From positions 4,377,001-4,441,000 of the forward strand of contig CM072906.1 in the NCBI GenBank assembly GCA_037013685.1: a stretch of DNA of 64,000 nucleotides. The letters are read 5' to 3'. Every line of letters begins with the position of its first letter. The stretch's first letter is position 1. The translations under genes and the position numbers were made by a program. This document shows, piece by piece, positions 24,698-39,600 of the stretch. The stretch is from Acridotheres tristis. Its lineage: Eukaryota; Chordata; Aves; Passeriformes; Sturnidae. The notes beneath the pieces were generated by a model. It made no database searches, was not told where the DNA came from, and saw nothing but the letters and a program-made list of their open reading frames with translations.

Positions 24698-27600
24698 CTG
24701 CCAACAGAGATAAGTGTCACAGCCTGTGGGACAGCAACATGAACAGCTTTTCATTTTCGACTCAGCTCCCTGGTGCCCTGGTCCTTTAACCACCATGGAA
24801 AAGTTTTCCTCGGGATCAGTAAAATTGAAACTGGAGTTGGAACATGACTGGTTAATAAAGTCCTGCCAGAATCCCACAAGTTCCCTGTTGAAAAGAGCTC
24901 TCCCTGGAACACAGGTAAGCCCTGGTTGATAAATGTAAAGTGCAGTCTCTGTTCTGACTGGAACAGACTGTCCAGTCTTTCTGTCCACAGACCAACTCCA
25001 CTCCATCTCCTCTTCTGAAAATAAAGTCCCCTAAATTCCTCCCAACCAGCAGAATCCATGCTCAGTCTCACACAAACCACCAAGTCAGTACCTCATCTCA
25101 GATCTCAAAACATTTAACTCACAGAAATGGAAACCAGAACACAGTCCCCACCCAAATCCACTCGGGCTCCAGTAAATCAATTGCCCAGCTGCCCATGGGG
25201 AAGAGCAGCACGAGATAGGTCACACTTGCACTTGGATGGGAGTCCAAAGAATCTATTTGACTTTGATTTAGCCATGGAGCTCTTCAGAAGAGATGCTTTG
25301 AATTGTTTCTAATTGCCAGAGCTGGCATCAACCTCCTCTCAGTCGGGATTTCAGCTAAATTCATGCATTTTAAGAGGGGCAAGGACTTAGTGCTGAACAG
25401 GAGCTGGAGCTGGATTCCTGTTTTGAATAAAGTTCCTTACCTCTTCTTGACTGAACCGATCTGCCTGTGTCATAAGCATTTCTTTGATGCTGTTCAAATA
25501 AAACAAAATAACCTGATTAAAGGCTGATAATGGCACATGACAATTCAGATGGCAAGATCCCTCCTGAAGTTGTGTGAAAGAAAATCTGTGTGACCGCATA
25601 AATTAGAGCTGTTAATCCTTACATGATATTGTAAGAGATTTTCTGTGGGCACCCATCAGTGTCAATGCCTCGCTCTGCCAACTTATTTCGCTTTTGTGAC
25701 ATTTCATAGAGGTTTAAAATTGTTTAAGGTTATTACTGTAATTGAAATACAGCAATTTTGTACGCTTATCTTAACCAAAAATGGTAGGTTTCCTCACTTG
25801 CTGCTTAAAGTTTGGATCACTTAACAAAACCAAAAGAGAGAATATTTTCTGTAAAATCTGAGGATGAAAGGAACAGAGCATGAAATGGGAAAGAGGACTT
25901 GAAAGAGAACTCCAGCCGCCCTTGCAAACCATCAGCCCAGAATGGTTTATTTGCATGCAGCCATGGCCAGGGGAGGCTGGGGGGCTGCAGGAGCCCCGCT
26001 GTATTTCCCAGTCCTGAGCTGGGGTCACAGCACTGCAACACAGCTTATCCCACACACAATCTGCATCCCGTGCAATTACATCAAAGGGAATCGTTTGGGG
26101 GCAGACTCTAGGCTGATTTACCCTCTGTTTTAAACACATTGCGGGAAGGCAGTTGAGCATGTAATTTTTTTTTTAAACCTAAGTTTAGAGGTGAATAGAA
26201 AAGCCAGGAAGAATTATTTCTGTTTTAGTCTAACCCCTGTAGATAAAATGTCTTTATACCTCCCCCAGTTACTCATGTGCTGAGGGCAGTACATGCACCA
26301 CGTGCTGGGACATCCACCAGCATAAACTCACTTACACTCACATAAACATCCCTTCAATAACATCAATAATTTCCCCTTCCTGTAGAAGAATTCCTATATT
26401 AATCTCACAGTTTTCATTCACGCTGAAGAGGCAGAGTTGTCTCCTTTTGTCACTACCAAATGTATTTATACATTATCAGACACAGTTCTGGAGCAGTAAA
26501 ACAAACTGTAAAGCTGTGATAACAGGTGAGCAGTCTGTTGTACAAAAACAAAAGCTGAGGCAAATATAGAAATCTGGTTTGGTTTGTAGATTTGAAAAAA
26601 ACTGCTTTTTTGAAGAATTTGTTGTAGGGGAGTGAGAGCACCAGCTCTTCTGGAAGAACTCTTTCTGCTTTCTAAAGGGAATATTTAAAACTATTTATAA
26701 TATAAATCATACCTGAACAAGAACACTTCCAGGGGAGCAAAATTCACCTACTGTGGGTGCAGATGTTCAGGCAAAATAGTAAATCTTCCCTTTCTGCTCC
26801 CATACAGTGCACATGAGAAAGTCCCCCAGAGAGAAGTGCATTTTGGGTGGAAAAGCTGCAATGGTACTCTCAGCTCTGAGAAATGTGATTTTTTTTTTCC
26901 AGGAAAAGGCCACACATCCCAGTATGTAGCAGGGGCACATACACTTCTGCAGCTCTTGTTGGTATCAAGTGCACGTTTGGCAGCCCAGAGAGGGGAAAAT
27001 CGAGAACAGAGGTTTCTGGGCAATGAATAAGGACAAGTGTGAAAATACCTGTGCAAGCTTTGGGAAATACTCTGAAGTCACAGACAGAGCTTAAGCTATT
27101 GGATGTATTTTTCCTGTGTTACTTCACCATTCTCTGTAGTTACTGAGTTTCTTCATCTCTTTGTCTCAAGTTTCTGTTTCTGTTCCTCTGGCCATTTGGT
27201 ATGGGACTGCATTTTTAAAGGAGAATTCTCAAACAATCAGTGGGTGCAAGAGCAGAGTGATTATTCCCTTCAGCAGAAATTGATTATTGGATATATATGC
27301 CCTGGACAAACAGTATGAGCAAATGTAAATAGGAAGTGTGATCCAGGAAGGAGCTTGGTGAATAGAAGGAAGCACTTACAGCAGTTTTGTCAGAAGTCAC
27401 AAATAAACTTCATCACAAACAAGCCTGAATTAAAAAGAGATCTGGGCACTGTGTGTCTTCTATTCACATGCTTAAAGTATTTAGGGGAAAAGAAAAGATC
27501 AAATATCTAATTATAATCTTCTGATGCACAGCCCAGTAGGCTCTGGCACACTCATAAGGAAGAAGGACTGACTAAAGGATCTATGCACATTTTCCATTAT

Positions 27601-30600
27601 TTATTTTATAGGGAAACAAACACTCACAATTTCCAAAGCCAGAAATTATGCACTTTTTTTTCTTTTTGTATGTTGTTTTCTTTAGAAAGCTTATTTTCTT
27701 TTCAAAATATACCCCAAAAACCAAACCAAACCCCAAGTCTTCTGGAGAAAAAAATAAAAAATTTTAAAAATCCATCTGCCTTGACTTAGGAGTCTAAATG
27801 TTATCCCCTGTCCTGGCTCACATCAATTCCTTTTACAGTTACAAATACCCTGTTGCACTCTGATATTTTAAAAGCCTTTTAAAAAATTATCTGTGAAATC
27901 TCTGGGACATTTTTGGTTTTCCTCTGGTTTTGCCCTTTGTACAGTGGAAGAAAGGAGGTGAGTGGGAAGGAGCAGAGCTCTACAGCCATGGAGAGAATCA
28001 TCTCTAGCTCAGCAAACCCCTCCAAAGTCCAGCATGCCTGGGACCCCTTCCATCCCCCGGGTCCATTTTCATCTGGCCCAAATCTGAGAATCTCAAATCT
28101 GGCCCAAATCTCAGCACCAGGCACAGTTGGTGTTGGCCTGACTCAGTCTGCCCCACATTTGAGTGGCATTTGGGACTGGCCCAGCCAAGCTCTGCAAACA
28201 CTGCCCCAGTTCACAGCTGAGAGTGGCACCGACAGCGTTTTCTCTTCTTGACATCATGCTGTGGGAAGGGTTTTATGGGTGGTATAATGATGCAGACAAA
28301 CAAAGTCTGTCATTGCATTTGGAAGTAAGTTATAGACTCCTGGAGCTTCTGGAAAGGTTAGAAGGCTCCATCCCAGCTACCATCACATGGACTAAGTGAG
28401 TCATTTCCAGACTAGAGGTGAAAACACGCAGAGGGAAGAGACATAAAAATCCCCAGAAGGATGTTAACTCCATGAACATAAAAAAGAAGTTCTGATTAAA
28501 AGGTCAGCATGGCTGGTTTTGGAGAGAAACATTCCAGGATTTTTTAATACGGAGAAATATTATTTATTAGCATTAACTGTCGCATTGAAATGGCTGCATG
28601 AGCCAACAGAAAAATTATTTAAAAACTTCAAATGTCTACATTTTGGAAGCATATGAATAGAAGTTAAACCTCAAAGACATCCACGGAATTGATTTAATGG
28701 TTTGTTCTGTAATGATCAACATTACCCTCGGGTCTAATAAGTAAACATTATGCTCTGTTGTGGTGATGAACTAAAACAATTGTCTAATGTTAGCAGTGCA
28801 GTGGGGGTGGGGACAAGGTTGACCTTTTCCATCAAGGAAAAATAAAATATTTCTCTCTCATCTTCATTTTGGAGTGTGATACTGCATTCCTAATTTGCCC
28901 CAAACTCCAACTGGCTTCCAGCATGCCAGGAATGTAGAGCTGGACACAGGGTGGCAAGCTGCAGATTTTGTATGCAGGATATAGTTACAGATAGTGGTGG
29001 GAAATGTAACATTTCATGGGTTCTGGAGTATCAGAAGTTTGTATTTCATGGCTGTGATTTCACTACTGTGTGATCTGCCCTAGTTGGCAGCAGGCTCCAT
29101 TTATTTTATTGTTTGAGTCACTTCTGATATGATCCCCTGACTGTTCTTCCCAAGTTGTTTGGGTGATGTTAACCCCAAAACCATCAGGACAACTCTTAAA
29201 TCTCTGTTCCTTCTGATGGATTGCTACATCCACTTGTGTTTTAATTAATTTGGAAGTTCTTACTCAAAGGACTGTCTCTCTTATTTTGCATATTGCAAAA
29301 GTTCTCAGACCCACTGGGGTACTGCCATAGAAAACCACCTTGGTAAAGGAAAGAAATATTGTACATGAATTTTACATTTTCAACTAAATTTCATCAATAA
29401 TTGCAGATAGTGTCATGGAACTCTCCACAGGGTTCTGGTCAGAGGCTATCACAACATAAGCAGAAATAATTGATGCAAATACAGTTTTGTAACTCATGGT
29501 TCCCTGATAGATTTCCTATACATATCATGCTTTATAAAATCTACCTGAAATGGCTGCTGCAGTAGAAGTACAGACCCCAAATTCACCATGAAATTTCAGC
29601 ATATGAACAAATTTAAACATATGCATAAATCTAGGTACATAAAACACTTCTCTGGAGCAATAGGTCCAACCTCCTCATCCCTTGGCCTGATTTGATATAA
29701 TTGCTCTCACTCACCTGAAAATCCTGCTGGCACCATTCTGGCAGTGCAAGGAGGGTTTGCATTTGTGCAAATACCTCTTAAATTCCTTTTACATTGCTTT
29801 GTTGGTGCAACAGGATGTGAATACAAATTAGGTTCTGCCTCTTTATTTAAAAATAGCCATATTGACAATAATTGCCAGATTATTAATAGTATTATTTGGT
29901 TTGGCTCTCACTGTATCTAGTGGAATTTTACAGCAAATTATTTCTAGAAGCAGAAGGCTCAAATGATAAACACATAAAAAGGAAAACGTCCTGCACTAAA
30001 ACCACGTCTCAGAGTTAATTAAATTGATCACTTTTTTAAAGAGGGGAGTAGCTTTCCCATTGAGTCAAGCACAGAGAGTTAGGCACCAGACATTCATTTT
30101 AATTTTACATATGGAGTTAATTTCCAAAGAGTCATGTGTCGATTTATATCCAGACCTTCAAAAAGAGGCTATCTAATGGCCTACATGTGATTGTATTTCC
30201 GTTGGCTCTTGCAATGTCTGAAGACAATAACATCTCTTTTTGGTATACAAATACATTCATACAACAGTCCAGACTTTTAACTCTGGCTTGCAAAGCTAAA
30301 TGTTTCTCTGCCTCTTAAAATACTGTGAAAAATACAGCTTTTAAGCAGTTCTTTAAAACTGTGCAATTACTATTATTGTTGTTATTCTTCTAAAGGATTT
30401 GAAATAAACTTACTAGTCTGCCTTTATGCGGCCTTTTCCTTCTGGGTCGAAAATCTTAAAAGCATTCAGAATTGTTTCTTCTGGGTCCGTGCCTAAAATT
30501 AATGAAATATAATTTAGAAGCCTGGATGTATTTCTCTGGCTGCAGTATACTTGCTAAGTAATTACATTCACTTGAAAACAGTGCAAAATGGAGAATTCTG

Positions 30601-33600
30601 CAGTTGTGGGTTTGGAGACAAAGGTTCTCTAAGTCGGGAGCATTTGTCATGTCAGATAAACAATAGAGGTGAATAGTTCAATGCTCAGAAGTTTAAAAAT
30701 AATAACTCATATCTATTCTATGTCTGCAGGAGAGAAAACTTCCAGGAACTGGTCTCCAATATCAGTACCCAGAGGATTAGTGGCTTTCAGAAATGAAAAT
30801 ACAACAAACTGTTTCCCTCCCTGGCTCCCTTTAATCTTGCACTGTACATTCCTTGTAAAAACACTTTTTGATGTTCCTTGTTCTTGGCCATATAGAGAAG
30901 AGGTTATTTCCCTCACTAAAGGAAATGGAGCTCATCATAAAATCCAAATGCCAATGGAATGCAGTGGAAACAGGATGATCAATGTGAGATGGTGATCTGC
31001 ACTTAAATCCCATTGTGCCCTTCCCCTTAAGTGTCTCTTCATTAAGTGTTACTTACAGAAACAGGATGGTTTAGAGAGCTAGACTGTGGCTACAAGATTT
31101 GGCTTCTGCTCTTAGCTGGGCCACAGATTTCTGGTATGACTTTAATATTCCTGTCCCTCATTTTCCAGCAGTAAAATGATTGTAATGACCTTCTTTTTCT
31201 TCCTTCCACTATCTATCCCATCTCTTTTGACTGGAAAACATTTGTGTCAGGGACTCATTTTCACAGTGCCTTAATCTTGGCTGGGGCTTCTGACTATTCT
31301 GTAATACTGCAGATTCTGAGTACACTCATTTTCAACCCACACCAAAGGATACACTGTGTACTCTGTTTCTGACTATTCCCCAATATTTCAAAAAATTACC
31401 GTAGTATACATGATACGAATCTTTGTAACTGTAGGAAACCAAATTTACAAGCAGATGAACTGGTTCCATGGACAAAATGAAGCTATTTGGTATGCTGAAA
31501 GAGTGATTAAAAAAGGATACAACACAAAGGGTTGCAGAATCAAAGTTTGTTTCAAAGTTTGGCAGAGGTAGAACCAGAACAGAACCCAGCCAAGGCTCCT
31601 GCTCTACAGACTCTCCTGATGCCTTCACAGTTTGCTTTGTTTGCAAGATTTCACAAGGATTAGCAGGATCCTAGAGGATATAATGTGAACAAACCTCAGG
31701 CTGCATGGTCTCCTCCTTGCACACAATGGCCATGTATATTATTTTTGCCAAGCTGTAGGCGATGCATTCAAAGTGCAATGAATCTGTGATCAATACAAAG
31801 AGCATTGGTGTTTAATGAGTGTTTTGATTGTCCCATGAAGAGAAACATTCCCCAGCTCCAAGGAGAGGGCTGCATTTTAAGTAGTCACCGCTGTGGGGGG
31901 GATTTTTTTTCCTTACTGTGTTTTACATTTTCTACTCTGTCATATCCTTGGACTTTGGCTTTGAAGAGACGCAATGCAGCAGGCATTCTTTATTGATTAG
32001 CTGGTAAATAAAGTGGTTTCTTTGATGTGCGGCATCTCTGTTTTCTGTACAAATTGTATTATTCTGACTCCCTGTAGAAGCAGCTCCATGTGGTTGGCAT
32101 TAACATAAACCGAGTTTTGTTAGCTGTTCATCTGGCATCATAATCTCAACATACAAAGCTAGAGCTCATCCTGAAAATCCCGGCTTCCCCTTTATGACAG
32201 AAATCAATTATAGCACAACAAATTTTACTTAGAAAGCACCTTTCACCAAATTCTCTGAGTGGTACTTAGCTAATAAAGAGTGTTGCAAAATTGCCATATC
32301 CACTTCCTCTAGCCCTTTCTCCCTTTCTAATTGCACTACAAAGGCTCTTCATCCCAATTAGTTTTGATTGGGAATGTGCAGTCTTTTGGCTGTGCTTCCT
32401 TTGCATGACAAACCCAACCAGAAGGGCATGACAAGCACAGCTGTGATTTTCCCTTCACCAAATGGAAATTAAAAAAACCCTCCTCCTTTGCTAGTAGCCA
32501 ACAGGAAACCTGCAGACAAGAGGGTTCTGCTTTGCCATTCACCTTCCTGTGCTGGCTCTGCTTTTCAGGCCACAGGATTGGCATGGCCAGAGGCTTTGCC
32601 AGCTCCAGCAACTGTACAGGGTGAGGGGGAAGAGGGGAGAGGAGGAAGAAGAGCTCATTTCCATGCCCACAAATGGAATGGGCAGCAGGGCACCCCACAA
32701 CAAACATTCACATTTCCCAGGAGGAAGAACATGGAGGAGGGCACTCATTACTCTGCCAAAAGGCACCTGGAATGTTCTGGGGCAGGTACCACGGACAGGT
32801 TGATGTCTGGGGAATAAAGTCCCCTCCTCAGTCAGCCTTCTCCACCACATCTCATACTTCCCAGACTTCCTGCCCTCTTTAGCAAGAGTGTCTTTCTTCC
32901 AGAACCAGCTACATGAATTCTTTCTTTCAGACCCCTCTGTTTTCTATTCCAAGCATAGAAAACCCGTCACTGGAATTGTGTTCAGCAACATAAAGCCAGA
33001 GTCCAGCAACAAAACAATAAATGTTTTTAAGAAGATAGGATCAGATTTTTCCATTTTTCTATTCATTAGTTATTTTAACAAACTTCTGGAATGTGCTTGG
33101 CTAGGGCCAGCCCTGCTTTGAAGGCTTTCACCTCTCTCTTATGTCTGTAGGAAGATGACTGGAGTTCAATCTTGGCCTCACACCCCCTCTTCTGCAATTT
33201 CCAGCCATTAACTAGGGAAGACATGACTAAATTACCAGCTCACACAGCAAATTTATACCCACATTTCCTGAACTTCCCACAGTGTTCCTTATATATTCTG
33301 TGGCAATGGGTAAAATACCTCTCCCTTATAATTGTAAATCCACTGAAATTTAATTATTTCAATTTATCCACTCCATTAAGGGTTATTCAGTGAAATCTTC
33401 ACCTAATGGCAAAATCACTATTGACCTCAAGTGACACTGAGGCTGGGCCACTGAGTTACAAGGAACACAGAAAATGAGGGAAGCCCATGTTTGCTTAATG
33501 TGACAAAGGAGTGCAAAAAGGATGGGTTTTTCAGAAACACTTGAAAACAGCTAACACTGGTTGGTGTTAACTAACATAACACTGGGAGTGCTGTGACTAG

Positions 33601-36600
33601 AGCATGAGCATGAGTTCAGCCCAGGAGCCTTCTGATGGTGAATAACTCCCCTGCACTGTGCTCCAGGCTGCTGAGGTTTCATCACTTTCTGGACCCCAAG
33701 TCACCCCTTTCATGTTAGCTTGTGTAAGCTAAATCACACCTTGGAATTGTCCTCTGCACTGTCCCTTAGCCTTTCATTCCTCCCCTCTGTCTGCAAAACT
33801 GGAGATCCCTCCTTGCCTCTAAGCATTGTTCTGTGGAGACATTATTGTAATTTGCAAGGTCTGAGATATTTCAGTGCCGAGGATCTTTGACAGATACCTC
33901 TCCAATCCCCCAGAGGGACTTACCTTTCAGCTTTTCCCCAAACATAGTAAGGAAGACAGTGAAGTTAATAGGACCTGGCGCCTCCTTCACCATGTCTTCA
34001 AGCTCTTCATTCTTGACATTCAGACGACCTGCAGCAGAGATCATTTTTCATAATAAATCACAAATTGTGTTTCAAAAAATGATTCCCATTCATCTCCTCC
34101 CACTGGGGAGCTCAGAGCTCTGTGCAACTTTGCTAATAACATGGTAGAACACAACTCCCCAATACCCCAGTGAAAAAGAAATTGGCAGAGCTGGCTCTGA
34201 GATCAAAGGGTGACTGAAGGAGCAAGAAGGATAAATAACACAAGCATGGCCAGCAGTGGATGAGAGAAGGGGCACTTCCAAATAAACTGCTTTTTGGGTT
34301 GGGGCTTTTTTTTTTTTTTACCTCAGGTGAAATATGGGCCCCACTGATATTAATATAGCAGAGATCAAAGTGACTGAAGTGAATATCCAAGGTCTGAGTC
34401 TTTGCCCTCCTGTATATTGAAACACCTCTCTGAGTAGAGGGCAGGTGGATGAGCTGAGTGGTGGTATCCCTTCCCCATCCTTGTACAGCCCTAATGATGA
34501 GAATTTAGACCCTGGCAACCCTCCTCAAATTGAGTGGTAATTTGCTGTGAATGTACTTCAGAGGTATTGAAAGGCTTCGCTGAACAGCAAAGATAACAGA
34601 ACTTGGCCTTAAGAAATAAATATTTCAGGGTAACAGTAGCTACAGGCCAAAGTTTGCAAACCTCATTGTCACAATAAAGAGTTCAGGAGCTTCTGCTCCT
34701 TGCACTGACTCTGCTGGCGTCTGATTCCACCCCGGGGAGTACTAAAGATTCTTATCAAGCTCTTTTTAATAAGCTCCAGATGGCAAAAGCCCAAATGCCT
34801 ACATCACTGTTCAAGCCTCAAATGCTGCAACAAGGATACAACTCCAGGTTTGGGATCAGGAGCGCTCGAATTTTTTCTTTCCTTGGGAAGATTTGCTCTA
34901 ATCTGCTTGATATTATCAAGACTGTGATAGCCATGGAATGGACAATACCTAATCTCATGACATGCACATTTCACCCCACACAAACTCCCAGCAGCACAGA
35001 ACCTCACATGAAGCCCTCCTAGGTTTGTGTGGGCAGAGGGGTAGCTAGTCCATGACTGCAGTGCTAATCAGTGGATATTCCATGGCTCCCAGATGAAAAA
35101 GGGGCAGCCTGGGAAGCCTGGATTCAGAGACAAATCAGAAATGCCTGGCATGGACCCCTGCTTGGGTGGGCTTCTTCTGAAATAGCTGCAGGGGAGGGAG
35201 CAGACCTTCATTCCACTCCCTGCTCAGGAGACTCCAGCTGGAGCTCCATACTGAGATCTCAACTACCACAGGGAGAAAGGTCAAACTCAACAGGTTTCCT
35301 TTTGCCCTCTGTGTATCTCATTTCTTCCCCCACTGTCATTCTAATACCAACCTTTCTTCTGTGCTTGAAATTGAGACAGCGTATCTGTTAAGTATTGAAT
35401 TATTCGTTTACCTAGTGCAGCAAATGTGTCTCTCAAGTCTGCTTTGTCAATAAAGCCGTCCCTGTTCTGATCCATGATGGTAAAAGCCTGTGGGAAGGAG
35501 AAGGAACAGGTATTGTCATTTCCACTGCACATCAGTCCATGGGAGGATGATATTCCTGCTGTAAAAAGGAATATTTAACTTCCTTCGATTCCTCCACATT
35601 ATTGCACGTTCCTCACTTTCAACACATTACTGTATCTTGGCAAGGGGCTTAATTAAACCCACCCAAACTACTTCTTACTAAATTAATGCTCAGTGCAGCG
35701 TGCATTGGGCTGAAGCCAATGCTGGCAGCTCCAGCCATTCAGCCCTTAACCCATAAAAGTTTGAATTAGGGAGGCTTTAGTCAGGGTGGATTTAGCCAGA
35801 GGTTGCTCTGTGTTTATGCCTCCCCCATACCCCATTCTCTGAATGAGGCTGAAATGTTTCTGTGAAACATTTCATTTCTGTGGATATCTCTCTGCTATCA
35901 ACCTGAAGTCGATTCCTCCTGGGCCTTAGAATGATCCATCACACATAGATAGCTGAACTTTCAAAAGTACAGAGAAATGTAAGTTCCATAAGATTATTTA
36001 TTCAAAGTTTTTCCCCCTTTCCAATACACTGCATCTTTGAGACTGTGCTGTGTGCTCTGTCTGACACTGATGTGCTGACCTTAAACACTCTTGTCAGGCA
36101 AAATTTCACTTTTGATAGAAAAAAACAGTTGTGGGTTTTTTTTATTTTCAGCCAACACAGACTTTGTGTGCTCTAACCATTGTTTACCAAGCCAGCTAAC
36201 TGCTCATCTATCTGTTTACCCTTTTGTGTGTCCATCTCTTGGCTGCCATCACACTTATAATGTTTCATTGATTTGGAAAGATTTTAATGACCTGAAATTC
36301 CCTGGTCATGCTATGGGGAATATTGGTTGATCCTGGCATGACTCTGAAGCTGGTTATCTGTCTGACAGGCACATCGATATGGGATCTTTGCAATGGCCAG
36401 GAATTCTTATTTCTTCAGACAGTGCTCCCCTGAGATTGCAGTAACTTGCAGAGTTTTGAAGTCTGCTGCCCTACAGGGTGCACTTCTTCCCATGAACAAG
36501 TTATCTCCACATATCTTCAGGTATTTTCTCCTCCAGTTTCTTGCAAAGCCCCACTGCTCACAGCCCAGTTTGCCCACGAGGCTCCTTTCAGCATTATGTT

Positions 36601-39600
36601 CATAATCTTATGTTTACCTTCCAAACCATCCCCTTACAAAAAATTAAGCCCAACTCTTTAGAGATGTTTTGCCTTTGCTTTTAAAGGGTGATTCCCCACA
36701 ATTTGGAAGCGAAAGAGAAAAAAATATGAAGAGCAAAGCTGAACCCAGGCAGCTCACAGGAGGCAGGAAGAGCATCAGGCACTGTAATGGATGAATTTTA
36801 AATAACATAACAGCAATGCTGAAACATTTGCTGATGAGCTGGTCGAAATCTCTAGATAAAAATGTTCTAATCCAAACCAGCTTTGCAGAAATATGTGTCC
36901 CAAATATGCAGTTCTTAGACACAACATGGTTTTGGGTTTCACTCCACTGCCTCATGCTTTTGCCATTATTCTGCCACCATCCCCCTAGAAATGCTCCTGG
37001 AATTATCATATTTAGAGAAGATCAAATAATGGCATTCTGTCCAGTCCTTTTGTTGGTCCATCTTCAAACAGTAATTCTTGGAGAAAATAAAATAGAGGTT
37101 CCTAGGATATGGAGAAGAAGTGGGAGAAGAGAGTTAAATATGTTCCCATTGACTGTGGGGAAATGATTAGTGGTTCCAATTAATTTAGCTGGGTCATATT
37201 CCCAGGCCTTGCCTTGGGGTTTGGTCTCGTCCATCACTGAGCTTTCCTGGTGGGAGTCCTCAAGGAAAGTAAACTTGAAAGCCACGTGAAAGCACAAAAT
37301 GAAACAGCAGACATTTATCACACTGGAAATTGCTTTGGAGCTATGAGTTAGAAAAAATGGGGAAAAACATCAGTAATTTAAAAGTACAAACCAGTGCAGA
37401 ATGTGATGGTCTCATGGGCACTCGAGATTGTCCACACAGAAAAAGAACAAAAACTCGTCAAACAGATTATCTGTCTTTTATATGCTCCAGCTTTTAGGCC
37501 ACCCCACCAGTTTTACCTCTTCACAGGTAACTGGTCAAAGAACCTACAGTGCCTGGAACACCAAATCCCTTGGGAGCTGAAAGATGCTTTGTTCATCTCC
37601 ACACGTTGTCTGGTTTTATTGGCATTTGTGGAGAAAGCTGGCTGAGGGCTTCTTGGCATTTTCATTTCTAGTTTGTGGGCAGCATTAGAAGGGCACAGAC
37701 AAATATTTTCTGTTGCTGTTGTGGAACAGAGCACGAAGGAAAACCCTGGTTCAGCCTGGCATCTGTATTCAGGGCAATACTTGAGCACGTAAGACTATTC
37801 TTATTTAAAATACCACTTAACTTTAAACATGTGCTCAAGTGTTTTCCTGAATCAGGACTGAAGTGGATGAGGTGATTCTTTTCCTTTATTTTGGGGTGGG
37901 GGCTTGGGTGCTTTTCAAAAAAGTCTAGAGCTTGAAACAGGGGAGTGAGTGAGGGAAGTAAGGAAAGAAAGAATGAAAGAAAGAACAAACAAACACACAA
38001 GGAAAATGATCTACCAGCCAAAACCACAGGGATGATTCACAAAACAACTGTGTGTTCTATTAAAGCAGATGGAGAATTGAATAAGGATTACAAACAAAAC
38101 CTATGTTATTCATTAGCAATAGCAGGAGACTATAGAGAACAGCAGAGCAGTGACCAACCTCTTTGAACTCCTGGATCTGGGTTTGTTCAAACATAGAGAA
38201 AACATTGGAACCGCCTTCTATCTTCTTCTTTGCCTTTTTGGGAGCCTGTAATACAAATAAGATCAAATACATATTTCTTTGTCTGTTAAGCACTCATGAA
38301 AACAAATTACATCTTCAACAGAAGGTAAAAACTACACAGTCAAGTAATACAAGAGGATTGTGCTTTGTTATGACAAGGTTTTAAAATTCAATCTTATAGG
38401 CAGATAGATTTAGATATATGTAGGATTGAATATACACATATATTTATTTATCCAAGGGATAAAAATTGCTGCCTTATTAACAGATTGAGGCTTTTTGTCA
38501 CTCCCTGCTATGTCCTGAGACCTGACAGCTCAGATAAACCAGGACAATTTGTCACTGTGCTGCCTTCAAAAAGCTGAGGGACCCAAAATGTTACTCATCC
38601 TCCTGCCTGGTGCCCTGCTGGTTCCCCCGAGGGTCACCTCCACCTCACAGCATCCCAGACCACACAGGGACCACTCCCCTTCCACACTGACTGCAGAGCT
38701 CAGGGGTGATATCCCTTGGTGAGGAGTGGTGTCATGTGGAGATATGTGCTAGAATTCCCAGCCTGCTGTTCTCAAGAAATTCCAGAATTCAAGGGCTCCT
38801 TCTTCCCAGTTCCCATGCTGGGACTGGCAGCCAGACTCCAAACAGGGCCCTGCATGAAGACTCAGCTCAGGAACTATAAAGGGAAGTTATATCATTTCCT
38901 ACTCACACAGAAATGCTTAGAAATCTGCTGGGACTGGACCAGCACTGCCAGAACAGATTAATCCTTCCCATGCAGGAGCACCTTCTACTCTTGGGGTCTC
39001 TATTCCTGCTCCAGCCTAAGGCACTGCAGTTCAGTACCTCACCAGACCACGTTATTTTAATATTCAAATTAGTCATCTTAATGAAAGGGCAGAACTGCTT
39101 TTATCACCATTCTCGAGTCTGGAGGCTGAGACAGAGCAAGATTGGGGAAAGAGCAACAATGATATCTGAGAATCTAATGCTCACTAAAAATCAGTCAGAA
39201 CCAGGCTTCATTAAATATCTTTGAATAAGGGCCCAACCAGCTTGCCTAAGACAATATACTTCTTGTTCTGCAGTAAAGAATAAAATCTGTGATTCCAGAG
39301 GATTACAGAAGTGTTTCAACCACAGTGTTATCCTTACTTGGGGCAGGATAATGAGCTGCATTGCCTTTTGAGTTCCCTTCCAGACAGATTACTCTTTTTT
39401 TTATCATTTTTACTTTTAAACTTCATTATCATAGTCCCACCTGGTTCTCGTGTCACAGAAAATTAGTCTTACTTAGTTTGGGCTATTCTGCATGAAACAG
39501 AAGGCAACTTCTACTGTCTCCTTTCATCAAAATAAAAAAGCCTGTGAAAGTTCAAATTCAATACTGATTTCAAATATCCTGAGGAGCAGAGCAGCTCAAG

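Larger units (their letters stand above)
30493..33923 (-). other. MYL10: MYL10 intron 4
   Basis: A 3.4-kb GT-AG intron. It holds two ancient MIR-like SINE copies (31.06-31.31 and 33.73-33.89 kb). The second ends about 40 bases from exon 4. The block at 31.7-32.2 kb contains neither a recognised repeat nor an exon. Confidence 0.85.
35488..38158 (-). other. MYL10: MYL10 intron 2
   Basis: A 2.7-kb intron with donor GTTGGT and acceptor CCCACAG. It carries an ancient palindromic repeat at 37765-37860 and a GAAA-rich simple repeat at 37943-37998. Confidence 0.85.
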
